From Grifola frondosa (lineage: Eukaryota > Basidiomycota > Agaricomycetes > Polyporales > Grifolaceae): a stretch of DNA of 64,000 nucleotides. The stretch lies in contig LUGG01000014.1 in NCBI GenBank assembly GCA_001683735.1, forward strand, positions 248,001 to 312,000, in the 5' to 3' direction. Below, piece after piece: positions 1-13,567 of this stretch (its first letter is position 1; each line of letters begins with the position of its first letter). The notes beneath the pieces are model-generated. The model did not search any database, had not been told where the DNA came from, and was given only the letters and a program-made list of their open reading frames with translations. The translations under genes and the position numbers were made by a program.

Positions 1-938
1 AGCCTTGCTGCTCAAAATTAATAGATATAGGTCATAACACGTGATATATTCCCAATATGGTTGATACTGCATAATCTTCTTGATAAGTAACTAGCACTTG
101 ACTTTGCTGTTACCTAACATTGCCAATTGTGTTTACAATAGGTATGTTATAGAATTATTGGCCATAAGTATATCAATGAAATCTTATTGACTTTATAGTT
201 AGAATTGATTTGATTTGTATCACAATACATTTATTCTAACAGTCAGTTGCCTGCATAGTTTGCTCATCATAACTAATTGAGCAAGCTACTGATTAGCCAT
301 TTTGATTGATATAGTGTCCTTCTTTGAACTTTCTCTGAAACTCGCTACAACTTCATTGTTCATTCTTAGGCCATTGCTGATGCACTTGACATTGGAGCTA
401 GGCAAATTCATCATGACATTTGAATATTGGGATAACTTCGGAGTGATACCTGATCAGTACATATTGGCTATGCTGATTGGTTCATTCTATATCTTGGGGA
501 AAGCTATCTTGAGCAACTTCTTCAGCACATCATCAATAATGACCATGTCCCTCTTCACATGTTATTCAATCTGCAATGTTTTCACACTCAGCTTCTGCAA
601 CTGTATCGCAAACATCTTTATGTGATTCGGTGCCTTGGTACATTTCATCTTTTAACTATTATATTCAGGAAGGATGAGGATTTCTTTTGGGCCTGAAGAA
701 GTAGTATAGTTCTGATTCTATGTATTACTTTTTTTGTAGGATTACTTGAATATTGACATTTTTTCCCAATGAGTATGTGATGCTAGTAGTGTTAAACTTG
801 AGACATGCTAATCAATGGTCACATTGCCATGTTTTAGTACCAATTCAATTTGATGCATGACACCAGGTTCACTGCACCCAGGGTACTGTCATCATGCCCA
901 AACTCTTTGGGTGCCAAAGTGTCCTTGCCCTCACTCGA

Positions 939-1480
939 TCAATTTATATTTGGCAAGAAACCTATCTGTGTGCATTCAGCGACAACTGCCCCAGCTTTGT
1001 TTGGTGCTTCACAGATACTTGTCGCACTGCCACCAGAGTTTTGGCACCCATCATCAGTCAGCATGGAGATTTTGGTGCTGTGATCCTCAGAAGGTGAAGA
1101 CCTCAGTGCTGCAGGACTTATTGTTAAGTCATTCGATCCTTTGGATGAATCATTCTCCTCGACCTCCACCTGTGCTGCTTTTCTCTTCCATCTCAGCTTG
1201 GGCTTGGTTATCTGTTCTTCAACCTCCATATCCTCCTCATTCTCTGCATTGTGTCCATCCAAGAGCACTCTCAACAGCTCTTTGCCTTCTTTGTTGAGGA
1301 AGGCTTGGAGCATTTCCTCCTTCTCATGAGCAAGCCCACACATGATGATGTGACTAGTTCTGTGTGCAAGCACATGAAATACTTGCACCTTGTGTTCCTG
1401 TCCATGCTGATGACATCGGCCCTGCACTTGATTTTCATTCTGGCAACTCCAAAGGTGGTCCTGTGAGGTTATTTTAGGTC
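939..1480 (-). pseudogene. SNF2-family helicase C-terminal remnant
   Basis: The minus frame (open 1,427-939, extending a few codons upstream) reads like the helicase C-terminal end of a SNF2 ATPase: a stretch ending QVQGRCHQHGQ followed by KVQVFHVLA and a TS-x-x-I-M segment. In intact SNF2 proteins this is motif VI, with arginines in the GR-x-HR-x-GQ pattern that contact ATP. Here the second arginine is Q and another position is C, each explicable by CpG decay (CGN to CAN or TGN). The N-terminal ATPase half is not found next to it. Downstream residues are Glu/Ser-rich. SNF2-like proteins are common inside agaricomycete repeats (known); that this is such a copy is inference. Confidence 0.55.
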
Positions 1481-2704
1481 ATTAATTAAGACTGGTCTCA
1501 CATTCAATAATGATACCCACCAAGAAGATAATATTCTGAGTGAATGCCAGATTTAGGCTGGTATTTGTCACTGAAGAAATGATGGCAACACATTTCTGAG
1601 GATTGGTATGAAATTCTCTTACTGCTCTGGACCTGGTATTATAGCCCATGTCAAGAATGGATGCCTGCCCATATAATCCTAGCAATCAAGAACTAGAATC
1701 AGCCAAGAATAAAGCAGCAGCCAGAAACACAGTCTCCACTGAAATTTGGATCACTCTCCAGATTCCCACCAGACTCAGCAGACTAGATCACTTGACTGAG
1801 GTATCACAGAAATATCTCACATCATCACAGGTGTGCACATAGATGTACACACTCAGCCACATAGACATAGCACTTTACTTACAAGGAGGACCTCCAAGGC
1901 AGCAAGGATACCATTCTGTATCCTCACCACCCCACTTCACTCCATACCAATCACACCAGATTTCTACTCTCAAAGCCTTATAGTCAGAAGCAGTCATAGT
2001 CAGTTGACTTGCTTATCACAGTCCAGACAGCACTTCAGAAACCCCACAACAGAGGTGGGCAAGGTTGAAGTCTTGGTCCCCAGTTTTCAGGTCACAGCAG
2101 TGCAGCAACCTCATACAGAGGTGGGCAAGGTTGACTATTGATAGGACAGGAAAAGAGAAGTCTTCCTCAGAGGAAGCATTAGCAGAAGAACAGGAGACAT
2201 ATTGAGGAGAGGTAGAAGTGAAACATACAGAGCAAGTCATTATTGTATCATCATCAAACATTTACTTGGGATTATACCTACCTTTGTGATTGTGGCAGAA
2301 AATACCCATCAAGCTTGGCACAGTATAAAGTTGATTTTATATCTAGATTCCCTTTGCATATATTTGTCCTGCCACAGATAAATTTTTCTATTTTGGTTTG
2401 ATAATTATCGAGATCATTTTATATAGTGGTTGCTATCTTATATTACATACTCATGATAGCACTTATAGGCTTTTGTAATGATGATATTGACGACGATGTG
2501 CCATGCCTCCCTCAGCCATACTCACTCATCGAGTTGGCAAATGCAGGCTTCCCCAAATAACAGACACCCGATGTCCACTTAGGTCACTAAGCCGAAGTTC
2601 ACCAGAATGCCTTTCTTCAGTTCATACTCTTCTGCCTTAAAATATGACCCCGCATCTGCCTGGTGCTCCTGCAATATGACATTCATTTTTCCATTCAGGT
2701 TTTG

Positions 2705-5391
2705 TTAAGCCCAAATTCTGGGAAACCACTGCTTCCATACATCGCACCTAGTAAGATTGTCCTTCTTCTTACCAGTGGCAAAAGTGTAGAGATCCCCTCT
2801 GTCAATTGCAGTTTTGGCTGCTATGAAGTATGCTTTGATGATGTATGATTCCAACCTCAACAGTTTGTCTGGAAGCTCCTTGTTGTTCTCTGGCCAAAGA
2901 CCGTGTTGGATTCTGGTGGCCTTCTTGAATGCAACAGTCTTGAACAAATCCTGCCAGATGCCATTGACAGACATTTTCTGCATCTTGTAGAATGTCAAGA
3001 TAATCATGGAGGGAATGGTGTGAGTGGGTATGGTTGCTTCAAATGACTATTGAATTAGAAAAAGCTGACTACACTGTCGAATTTAGCAATCATGATATTG
3101 TCACAATGTTTGAGATTTGACGTACTGTCACAAGTATGGGAAAAATATTGTCATAATATTGTTTGTTAAATATCATCACAATCTTCTATATAGCCAGTTG
3201 CATAAACAACTGCAGGTCGGGATTCACAGTGGTCTATTTGTCCAGGTCAAAATTTTGCCTTAAAGAATAAAAATATGTCTGAATAAGTGTATATTCTCAC
3301 TATATAAGGCAATATTTGTACTGGACAAACAAGCTTTCCCACACTCTGACCTGCAGTTATTTATGCAACCAGCTATATCTACAAGTAAACAAAGCACCAG
3401 AAAGGATCTAAATGATATTAGATAGTTACAAAGTAAGTACTAGTATAGTATGGGTTACCATAATCAGCAGGACCTGCATTTTGGCAGTCACAGAAAAACA
3501 ATGCCAAAGTCACATAGGGTCACACATGCTGAATATGCTTGGCATGCTCTTGCCCACACTGGAGAATGCTAACATGACTTGGTGTGCAGCGTTCGTGGCT
3601 TGCTTTGATGAGTGATGCTTCCAGAAAATATTTGGGAGTGCCAGAATGTGGGTTCTGCTGATTGCACAGCCACCATTGGGGTGATGACTGAGGTGCGGAG
3701 TGAGCAGGAAAGGTAATAGAAGGTGGAGTGGTGGGACCCACATATTAACTCCGAGTGAAGTTATCTGGCAGAGTTAATGGTGAACTAGTTCACCAAACGA
3801 CTGCCCCCATAGATGGGTAATGTCGCCGAGAGTGATATGAGGATCATGATGGCTTGGACTAAGGTGGGGAGGCTCCTTGATGGTGGGAAAGTTCACATTG
3901 ACAGTGGGCTTGAACCTCTTTTTTGGTCAGCTGCCTAAATCATGTTGCTTGCAGTGTATTGAGGGTTGCTAGGGGTGCTTTCCTTGCAATAAATTCAGAC
4001 AGGTGGTAACTTTTGGCAGTTGGGGTGACAAAACAAGCACGGTAAGAGAAAGTTACTACAAAATGTCATCATAACTAATGGATTGCTTATTTCCTTGAAG
4101 GGCCGCTGCCAGCAGGACTCTCCTTCCTTTGCAGAGTCCGGAAGCCAGATCACAGGCTGAGGGATTGCTCAGAAGAAAGAAGGTCAGGATGAAGTGTCAT
4201 CATCCTGGCCCTTTTCTTCCAGCCCTGATGGTTGATGTCAAAGGCACCAGCATGCATTCTCTTCAGCAGGTTGGTGGCCTTGTTCACTCTTCCAGTTGAA
4301 AAATGCTTATCTTTATGTTTGGATGACTGATTGCTGTGGTCTGTCACATGTTTTGCCCATTAGGTTTCACTGACCTTTTGCAGACTATCAGTGATTTGGC
4401 CAGGTCATAGAACACAACGATTTTGTGTGCACCTTCCTTTGTAAATTCATTGTTGCTGTCAATTAATTCATTGTCACCCATCTCATTTTGGGGCTGGTTG
4501 TCCCCTGAGGTGACAGATTTACTGGCAGAGCCACTTGGAGGAACTCCGTTTGGCTAAGACTTAGATCCCATATTATAATAGCGAAAAATGTGCTGACGAA
4601 GTATGTCTATGTGGGGTTTGTCCCCAAGAGTAGGCACCAACTGAGATATCAAAAAGTTAGCATTTGGAATCTGCTAAAGGCTTTTCCTTACCTTTATCTT
4701 CCTCACCAGCTTCATGTTGATTAAAACAAAGCTGGAGCTGTTGGCCATTATGGCGAAATTCACAAAATTGGCATATGAGCAGCTTTCGGCTTAAGGGCTT
4801 GAAGAGCGACTCTGCTCTAAGCTGCTAATCTCCAATATAATTTGCTCCATCAGCTTGCCCACCCCTCTTTCCCTTTCCTGCTTTTCAGGTTTCTAATTCG
4901 GAATCTTTGTCACCTTCTTTCACTTTTCCCCCTCTGATCATGCCATACAGAACCCCCAGCTGAAGACCTTCAGGCAACTCAGCAGTGTTGCAGTCCCTCA
5001 TCTCTCATATCTCCAGGTGGGCCTTGTTGAAACTACCATTGTCACCTTGGTAGATCTTCACAATCATCACCATTTTCACCAGTCCTGCAGTTGGACATAT
5101 GGCCTTTCTCATTGCTTCTTGAATGTCTTTCAATGTCTGGGAAAGGGCAATCTTGCTGAAGATGATTGATGTAACTTGGCAGTATGCAGACTCAGAGTCT
5201 TCATTGGGGTCACCATCTGCCTCTGGCGGGCCCAAAAAGCTCCAATTGGGATCCTTTGTAAACACTTCGCAGCTGCAAATGTGGCCACTGCCACCCAGGG
5301 TGCAAGCCTTCCAGATATCGAAGCCTTCAGACTGAAAGGCATGGCTTACTGCCGTCACAAATTGATTATGGGCCACTGTTGGCCACATCAC
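2705..5391 (-). pseudogene. Decayed coding remnants, family unknown
   Basis: Minus-strand open pieces at 3,007-2,705, 4,347-4,150 and 5,391-5,005 have ordinary-looking amino-acid composition but are separated by stops and frame changes. The 5,391-5,005 piece contains CSCEVFTKDPNWSFLGPP and an acidic stretch; I do not recognise the family. CpG depletion and stops match the other decayed frames in the block, so this is probably one or more dead transposon genes. A foldback element (3,187-3,379) lies inside it. Confidence 0.3.
3187..3379. mobile_element. Foldback/MITE-like inverted-repeat element, family 2
   Basis: A left arm (about 3,187-3,255) containing GCCAGTTGCATAAACAACTG is mirrored by a right arm (about 3,318-3,379), giving a roughly 190-bp element that folds on itself. 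The inner part (TTTGTCCAGGTC ... CCTTAAAGAATAA) recurs at 14,371-14,456, so this is a repeated family. The flanks are simple TATA sequence, so the exact ends and target duplication cannot be fixed. It has no coding capacity. Confidence 0.6.
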
Positions 5392-5576
5392 TGTGAGGAT
5401 TCCATTGCTGGTGAGCGTATACTTGTGATTGAGTTATCATCACTGATAAAATAGGAAGAGATTGACATCCATACTTGTGTAGCTCCTCCACATATTCCAA
5501 GAAATGCTTGCAATCCTTCTCCCCTCACTTGCTCACATCAATTTTGAAGTCCTGATCTTGAGGGGCCATCAGTGTA

Positions 5577-5845
5577 TTAAAATGTAACACAATCATTTGT
5601 ATCATCATCATTGATATGTTTCAATTTCAGTTACATTGAATAATATAGCTTGCTACAAATTTGACTTTGCAATTAACTATTTGGCCATATCTCTATTAAT
5701 ACAATATATATATATCTTTGCTCATCAATATACTAATGACATCACATTTAAACTGCAAATTAAAGGTAAGATTACATTAATATTTGTAAAAAGCATAAGT
5801 TATAAGTCATATATAATTTAGGCCAGCTTTAGCTGCAGCAACATT
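5577..5845 (+). mobile_element. Partial, diverged hAT-like MITE copy
   Basis: The stretch from the ATGTAACACAATCATTTG motif through the TTTCAATTTCAGTTACATTG core to TTTAGCTGCAGCAACA near 5,840 matches the inner and right parts of the MITE family at 8,116, 13,774 and elsewhere. The left TAGTGTTG end is absent and the copy is more diverged than the full ones, so it looks older. Confidence 0.6.
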
Positions 5846-8115
5846 ATAAATTATAAATAGCTTTTCCTTAAAAACATCAAATTTTCTGGTGTTCCACCAT
5901 TATTAATTATGACTTTTCCAATATTCTCCATGATTTGCTAGCCAAAGGCTTTAACCCTATATTTATCTTAGATTTAATGTATTTTACATTAATGTAAGTA
6001 TTATCAATATACATAATAGCAAGGAAAAAGCACATATTTTGAAGTTGAATGATTTAGGAGACTATTTTTGTGAGTCCTATGTTGGACTGAAGGAAAATTA
6101 TAATACTATATCAATATATTACATTCTCTATCTATACATGACTAGAGAAATGAGAATGATATACTCTGTGATTAACAAGTTCAGACAATAAAAACTATAT
6201 TAATTCTGACAAGCTATATATATTTGAAATATGACCAAGAATATAACACTAAATGTCATATTATATGACAGAGGCAACTCCTCTTCACAATAATTTTAGT
6301 TATGTCTAGAAAAAGGATACAAAAGAAGCAAAAGAAGAAGTATATATAAAAGAGAAAAAAAAAGGAGTTAGAGGCTGGCAAAAAAACAAAAGAATTTGTA
6401 AAAAAAAGGTTAAATAATCAAGCAAATAGTTTTGAATTGTTAAAATCAGAACACATTATTTTTCAATGTTATATTTATAGAAAGAAGTAGGACTTAGATA
6501 GAGTCCAGATCAATTTACAGACTTTAGAAGGCTTCAAGATATCTGAGACCTTTATTAAAATCTAGTGTGATTCAAGCTTAGTAAAATATTTTGAACTATA
6601 ACCTCATTTTGAAAGCTCAGATAGGACCAGACTAGCCATATGACCATTCAGACAGAGGACTCAAATCATTTAAACAAAGTCTAAATGTAAAAAGTAAAAA
6701 AGTAAAGAGTATAAATAAGATGAAGATTTGAAGCAAAAATAAGTCTAAAAAGAGAGGCTTTGTACTGAATTTGTAGGTTTATACTTTATGATCTAGTCTA
6801 AAATGTGTACAGTCTAAAAAAAATCTGATGACCCTGATAAATTATAATTTGTCAAGATTAATCTAAAAAATCCAAGTCAGAATTAATCAAAAGTCATCAT
6901 AGATAATTATTAGTTATAATTTGTTAGGATTTGAGATGGATTAGCAAGACGATCCCAAAAATGAGTTAGGGAGAGTCAGACTGAGTCATTTTCATGAAAT
7001 GTTCTAGAAATTTCTTAGAATATATAAGCTGATCAAGCTAGTTGAAGAGCAATATAAATTTTATCATTTTTATCCCTCAAAGATCTTTCTGCTTCATGTG
7101 TAAATTCACCTTGGATTATCATTTGTCCAGACTGTGATTCTGGTAAAGTTTGAGAAGAGTACTTAAGAATTCTATACTTTAAAGTAGGATATTTCTAGTA
7201 ATGAGACAGCAGATTGCAGTATTAGAAGTGCAGTTTAAATGTTGGACAGGATATTTTTAGAGCTGTTTAAGTGTAAATTCAAGGGAAGGCTTCACACTGG
7301 ATGAAATTTTCAATATTATGTGCTAAAATGTTGTAAACAAATTGCAAAGATAGTTCAAATATGTCTATCATAACCTTGTGTAAATAATTGTAAAGATATT
7401 AAAAAACATATTGTAATATTTTCAATGTTTATCCAATAGGATCACAGCTGTATAATATCTTCAAAATATCTTTTTCAATATTATGTCATTAAATATTATA
7501 AATGATATTTGAACTATCTTTATCATATTTTTACAATATCCTTCATCAAAAAATGTTAAAAATCCCACCCGGTGTCAAGAACTTTACAAAAAAAGTAGGC
7601 TAGATTGGGTACTCTTATAATCAGATCATAATGTTAACACATGATATTTCTGATAATTTTGAACTCACATATTCAAATCTTGTATAATTAAAAATATTCT
7701 ATTTTCAAACTTAACTAAGCCTCTGACTGAAAAAGTAGAAAAATTCATCATGCTTGATGCAATTAAAATACTAAAGAGTTTGAAATTTTGCTACTTTTAT
7801 GTTTAGTTTTACTAAACTTCTCATTTTAAAAATGAATTTTTTGTGAAAAGTTCTTAATTAAAAATTCATTCCTTAAATAAAAACTTTTTATACTTATTCT
7901 TTCTGCAATAGGTGTGAGCATGACAATAAATGTCCTTTGTAATGTTCACTTTTGTCAATGAGAAGGTTATTGTCATCATTTCGTCTTTAAATGTATCACA
8001 TTTTTTTTTCACCCTACTAAGTAATGACACACTTCATTATATAGAATTCTCCACCTATGCCATAAGCATATACTTTCTACCAAGTAAACATTAAATTTTT
8101 TATTATTGACTCATA

Positions 8116-8452
8116 TAGTGTTGCCACAGCTTAGTCACACCTGTTTCAGCATTTTAGGTATTCTGACATGATCTCAATTATTGTATTGAAATGAAACATT
8201 CATTTGCATAATTATCTTTGATATGTTTCAATTTCAGTTACATTGGTAATAAAGCTGACTAAAAAGTCGGACTTTGCAATAGGCTTTTTGACCATATCTA
8301 CATCAATATAAGGTATAACATTTTGCTCTTTGGCATGCCTATGCTGCTATAATTATGCTATAAAATAAAGATGAGACCATCATTATATCTGAAAAACTGC
8401 ACACCTTATGAGTTATATATGATTTAGGCCTGACTTAGCTGCAGCAACACTA
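8116..8452 (+). mobile_element. hAT-like MITE, copy A (337 bp)
   Basis: Begins TAGTGTTGCC and ends GCAACACTA. The terminal inverted repeats run on with mismatches into CAGCTTAGTCA at the left and its near mirror (TGACTTAGCTG) at the right. It is flanked by 8-bp near-duplicates, GACTCATA (8,108-8,115) and GGCTCATA (8,453-8,460), with one mismatch. An 8-bp duplication with TAGTG-type ends is characteristic of the hAT superfamily (known). There is no open frame, so it must depend on a transposase supplied elsewhere. Confidence 0.8.
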
Positions 8453-9989
8453 GGCTCATAAGAAGAAAGATAATAAGTGATTATATCTATGTAATTATTA
8501 AATTATGTGAAAATCTCAAATTCTTATAACCACTAACATTTATAATAGCATTAATAGTCATTTGAAAGGTTAATAGAATATATAGTTTTATTGTAGTTTC
8601 ACAGTTCTTTTTTAAAATTGTATTTACAATAGATTTTTGATAATAAAATAATAACACTTTTAGATCTAAGTACATGGTTAATATTTTATATGTTTGATTA
8701 TTAAATTAAATTTTATATCATTGTCACCTTTTATATAATTTTTCTATATAATGCTTTTAATCTTTGTATCATGGTATCATTATATAGTATGTCTTGTTCA
8801 TGCTTTATGATGGTTGTGCTGATTATAATAAAAGGATTATGGTTGCAGAGCTTGTTTTTATATATGTACTATAGTTAATATAATATTTATTTTCATGGAA
8901 TGATGAACTGTTGAAGTCCAAAGAAGAGTTCTCAAACTATGAAGTACTTCTCCTATGAATAAAGTTATTGTTATATTTGATCATTTTTATTTTAGGTATT
9001 TGAAGTCAGTAGCTAATATATATGACATCTTTCTTTAGATATTCCCATTACTATCAAAAACATTGTTGATTTTACATTTTTGCAAATGGTGATACACCAT
9101 ATAAGCATTAAATATAGTTATATAAACTTTGCTTACTCAATGGATTAAGATGAAAATTAGTTGGGCTGTTGAGATTTCTCTCTATTATGAACAGTGAAAG
9201 ATGGTTTATGTCACATTGTAATAGTAATAAGTCTTATAGAGCCTAGTAAAATGTTTAATGCACCCATGGAGATAATTCCAGATAGGAAGTAGGAGCTGCT
9301 GATCATTTTTAGCTACAGTGGACAAATTTTGTTACATTTTTGATAAGCATGACATTGGCAGTATTAATGACAGGAGTAACTACAATTGGCAACTGTGGTC
9401 CTAGTGCTGGAAAATTATCAATAACTAAGGATGCAGAACCATTATTAATATTCTCTTATGCCTGACACTGGCAAAACTTTGGTGATGAAGCTTCACTTCA
9501 ACAAGTGAAATGATCGGACGATCAATAAAATAACTGTCAACAAGATGGTGAGATTGACCAGGAGTCACTGAGCGAAATGCCAGGCAGTTACGTAGAACTC
9601 CTATGTTAAAAGAAAAAGGAAGAGAACAGCCCTTAAGGACTTCATAGCAGTACACTTTAGTTGGGCAGCTGAAGTTTGCTGTCTTTACAGTGCAATAGGT
9701 GCTACTGTGAGCATCTCACACTATGGTTCACTTGGCCAAGACAGGGATGGCACCAAATGGATTGAGGTGTGTTGCATGCTATAATGCAGATTTTTACTCA
9801 CATTCAGTGTCTGCACACTAATTCAATTGGTTGGTTTTATGTTACTGCACTTATTGCAATGTCCATATTGTCACTAATTTATATATGAATTATAAATACA
9901 ATAATTTTTTTCCACTTTTATTATGCTTTACAGAAAGAAGAAGTAAGTTTTCTTATCAAATTTTTAATCATCAGGATGACTTATGCAAG

Positions 9990-10378
9990 TAGTGTTGCTG
10001 CAGCTAAGTCAGGCCTAAATCACATATAACTCATAACTTGTGCAGTTTATCAGATATAATAGTGATCTTACCTTCATTTTGTAGCCTAGATATAGTGGCA
10101 TAGTGGCATATGCTTGCCAAAGTGGAAAATGTTATACCTTATATTGATGTAGATATGGTCAAAAAGCCTATTGCAAAGTCCAACTTTTTAGTCAGCTTTA
10201 TTACCAATGTAACTAAAATTGAAACATATCAAAGATAATTATGCAAATTGTCATATTATAGTCAAATACATATACATCTTAGCTATTAATTTCAATTAAG
10301 ATCATGTCATTACCTGCAAAACTCATGTCAGAATACCTAAAAAGCTGACACAGGTGTAACTAAGCTGTGGCAACACTA
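9990..10378 (-). mobile_element. hAT-like MITE, copy B (389 bp)
   Basis: Full-length copy in reverse orientation relative to copies A, C, D and E: it starts TAGTGTTGCTGCAG and ends GTGGCAACACTA. It is flanked on both sides by the perfect 8-bp duplication TATGCAAG (9,982-9,989 and 10,379-10,386). The inner core of the family is present on the minus strand. No coding capacity. Confidence 0.85.
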
Positions 10379-10902
10379 TATGCAAGAATAAAAGATAACT
10401 GAGATAATTTTGAATGACACTCTGTAGTAAATTCTCATTTTAGTATACTTATAGTCATAAAACTTTATGTAACCCACAAAATCAAATGACATATTAGCAC
10501 TTATTTTTAAATTTTATCTTAATATATTTTATTATATCTAAGAAATAGGGCACCGACATTAGGAATAAGGAACATACTAGTATACTGATCTGTTAATCTG
10601 TTATATAGTTAGGCAAGATTTATTTAGAAGGTTTCAGCATTATGACATCATTAGTAAGGTTTAATAAAGTACTATATGTTATTGATTAATTATTAGTTTG
10701 ACAATAAACCTAGGGCAAATCATTGCTTGAGGCTAACTCATTTTGACTTATTCTATCATGTGACTAGCTTGGTAATATAGAGCACTTGAAATTATTGCAG
10801 GTCCTGGGGAGACTAGCATATATATATAAGAAGACTCTTTGAGGGCTACATCCCATTTTGCATATCTCCAGAATGTCAATTTTGCTTGCTCCTCTAATAA
10901 TT

Positions 10903-11020
10903 TTTTAGTTACATTGATAATTTAGCTGACTATAGAGTTTGACTTTACAATTAACTTTTTGGCCTTATCTCCATCAATACCATGTTTAACATTTTGCCCT
11001 TTGGCATGTTTATGCCACTA
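10903..11020 (+). mobile_element. hAT-like MITE fragment cut by a Tc1-like element
   Basis: The core (TTACATTGATAATTTAGCTG, then TTTTTGGCC and TTTGGCATG) matches the middle of the MITE family. The match stops at a TA dinucleotide (11,019-11,020), where a Tc1/mariner-like terminal repeat begins. The fragment therefore appears to be the left side of a MITE interrupted by a later insertion. Confidence 0.55.
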
Positions 11021-11761
11021 CAATAGTCCACAAATACATTGACATATTGGCAACACTTTCATTGTTTTGCTTGTATCTTCAGGACTACAAAAGCTAGCAT
11101 GGTTAATCTTGTGTTGTTTGAAGAACATTCTTTCTGGCTTTCAGACATAACCTTGCATAATATAATATTAAGAATTAACTGAGATATAAATAATTCTTTG
11201 AAGGCAAGCTACAACTTATGACAATGCTTTTGTGGCTAATAATTTGAAATAAAGAAAAGCATCTTAACTGAATAACATCTGTGCTGTAGTCTGAAAAATA
11301 AATCATGTGATATTTGTTGGGCTTTTTCATGATCTAAATAAATGTAAATATACAGCTAAACTTAATCATCATTATCATAAAATCTCTTCCTGTTACTAGA
11401 ACTGAGCACATTCTCTTTTTTGCTGAATTTGAATCAATTCACAAGGCAGATCTCTCATGCTACTAGTGTTCACTACTCTACAGAGAGCAAAATATGTTTT
11501 AAACTATGCCCCAGCCTTGTCAAAGTCTTTGGAGCTCATTTTACCAAGCTTACTCCTGTTACTATTCAACATGCTATTTGTCTTATTGACTTTAAAAAGG
11601 TTAATACTACTGTGATTATGACCAAATTAGTTCAAGACATAATAAAAGAGTTTATTGCTTCTAAAACAATGTGTAAAGAGTTGAAAAAGGCTAGTTTAAA
11701 GGCCAGTATAACACTGGTGTCAATAAAATCTAAGATATCGGTGACACCATCACCAATATAG
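11021..11761 (+). pseudogene. Tc1/mariner-type transposase, 5' part only
   Basis: The element starts CAATAGTCCACAAATAC after a TA, the target preferred by Tc1/mariner. Its first about 190 bp resemble the inverted terminal repeat of the second copy (right end at 21,630). An open frame at 11,420-11,761 (113 codons) reads like the N-terminal helix-turn-helix region of fungal Tc1-like transposases: SHATSVHYSTESKIC, then LTPVTIQHAICLI and TMCKELKKASLKA. It stops before the catalytic DDE part, which I do not find downstream. This is a truncated, inactive copy. Confidence 0.7.
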
Positions 11762-12018
11762 AGTTGTGATGTTGTTTAGGCTCAGTACGATTTAAACCCA
11801 CTAGTGCATCTGCATTGATATTATCTTGTTTTACTAAATGTTCTGATAATAAAACACGTCTCATAATATTTGAAGGAGAGAATGTAAATATAAGGATGAC
11901 AGTTGATAACATGTAGGGTAAAACAGAATTCTAAGAAGATGTAATTGATGAGAGACAATATCCAAGAACATCACTAAATAAATAATAAGATATGCAATTA
12001 AGTATACTGTAAACAGTC

Positions 12019-12040
12019 ATATATATATATATATATATAT
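12019..12040. repeat. (AT)n microsatellite
   Basis: An uninterrupted run of about eleven AT dinucleotides in AT-rich intergenic sequence. Confidence 0.9.
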
Positions 12041-13019
12041 TCAAATTAATATATAGCACAAAAGCTTTGACTATTTTTTGCTAAAGTAAATTTTTAATTT
12101 CTGTATGAATTTCACAATTAGCTTATATTTTTGGACTACACACTATATATGAGTCTCAGTGAGAAAGGTTACTATTATTTGATGTTAGTAAATTATTTTA
12201 TCTTTGTTGCATCCTACCAACTACTGTTTGTAAAGTATATTGACAAGGATGAAAATATTTAAATTTAATCAGTCGTGATGACAACTTGTTACTAAAAATA
12301 TGAGTGTAGTCCACATAACATATAAAGATAAATTTTAAAAATAAATTGCTATAATTATAAATTTGAACAATTCAAAAATATTATATATCAATGTTCATGT
12401 ATGATTAATGATCATTCACATTTTAGTATATTTTAGCACTTTTTATAAAAATCAACCTATTACTCAGATTTTACTTATGCCATTTCACTTCCTCAATTTA
12501 ATTTTCTAACTTATTCTTCAATGCCTCCAACTTCTTCCATTTCTTGGCAGCCTAACATCTGATCAATATTATAACTCTTTGTAATAATAGCTCTTGTACC
12601 TCAGCATCCACTCAGCATTGCAGATGCTCCTTTTGACATTGGCAATGTCCTGTGTCATGCTTAATTACACCTCTCAGTGACAGTACAGGCTGTGGTTGCT
12701 TGAAATTGACATCGTCAGATGTGGTGTGATCACTTTGTAATATATGATGAAAGTGCACAAGTCCAGCAAGACACACTGAAATTCGTGGAACCATAACAAG
12801 GTGTCGAAACTTGACATCGGCACTTTCTTCAAATGATCGAATATCATTTTCAAGTTGTCGCGCTGTTGTTTTTGGAACCTGAATATGCCAGCCACCTTCT
12901 TGGCCATTTGCATGTCATGAATTAAGAAAATGAATTAGCACATCTACAGAGGAGCATGAACACCGTACATGTACCATTATCTTTCAACTTTCTAAAGTCG
13001 TCTGCAAACCCTCTCCCTG

Positions 13020-13567
13020 CCATCATTTTGACTTCTATCATTGTCGCATGAAAACACTGAAGAAGTGATGGAGACGGAGATCCCATAGCCTCGGCAGCTC
13101 CTTGGCAATACAGAAATGATGCATGAAATTGAAGTCCATCTATGCAATATTGACATCCTTGAAATCTGGCAATATGTGCTTGTCATCCATCACGGGAAAT
13201 GCTGGTCCCATATGGAAGCAATCGCTGATTCCGAACTGAGCCAGGGTTAGGCATAGTGGTGTGGTGATGATATGAGGCTCGGAATCTCAGTATGCTTGCA
13301 GCCATTTGGCATACTCAAAGGCATGGAGCATACCATCATCGTGATACTGGAGTTCCTTGTTGAGATGTATTGGAGGTTCAGGGATCCATGTCATGTTTGA
13401 GATGGAAATTCATAATTTGTCGTTTGTGCCTGGGAAGCGACTGAGATGCAAGCACTCCAGAGGTGTGATTTCCTCATCCTTCATTGGTCTTCAACATGCA
13501 CCCATAAATTCCACCAGGCCACCTAGGGGCTTAGGTCCAGTTACATTTTCTGCCATAGGGCAGGCAG
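13020..13567 (-). pseudogene. Long decayed reading frame with TGA/TAG stops, family unknown
   Basis: Reading the minus strand from about 13,552 gives one continuous frame of roughly 180 codons broken only by stop codons (three TGA, one TAG) and no frameshift, with coding-like stretches such as MTWIPEPPIHLNKELQYHDD and FGISDCFHMGPAFPVMDD. TGA at positions where CGA (Arg) would restore the frame points to CpG-to-TpG decay. I do not recognise the protein. It sits at the edge of the inverted-repeat element starting at 13,655 and may be its transposon-derived neighbour. Confidence 0.5.

Noticed and set aside
302..625. 107-codon plus-strand frame
   Set aside because: Hydrophobic, CpG-poor, no ATG context or family; typical chance frame in AT-rich DNA.
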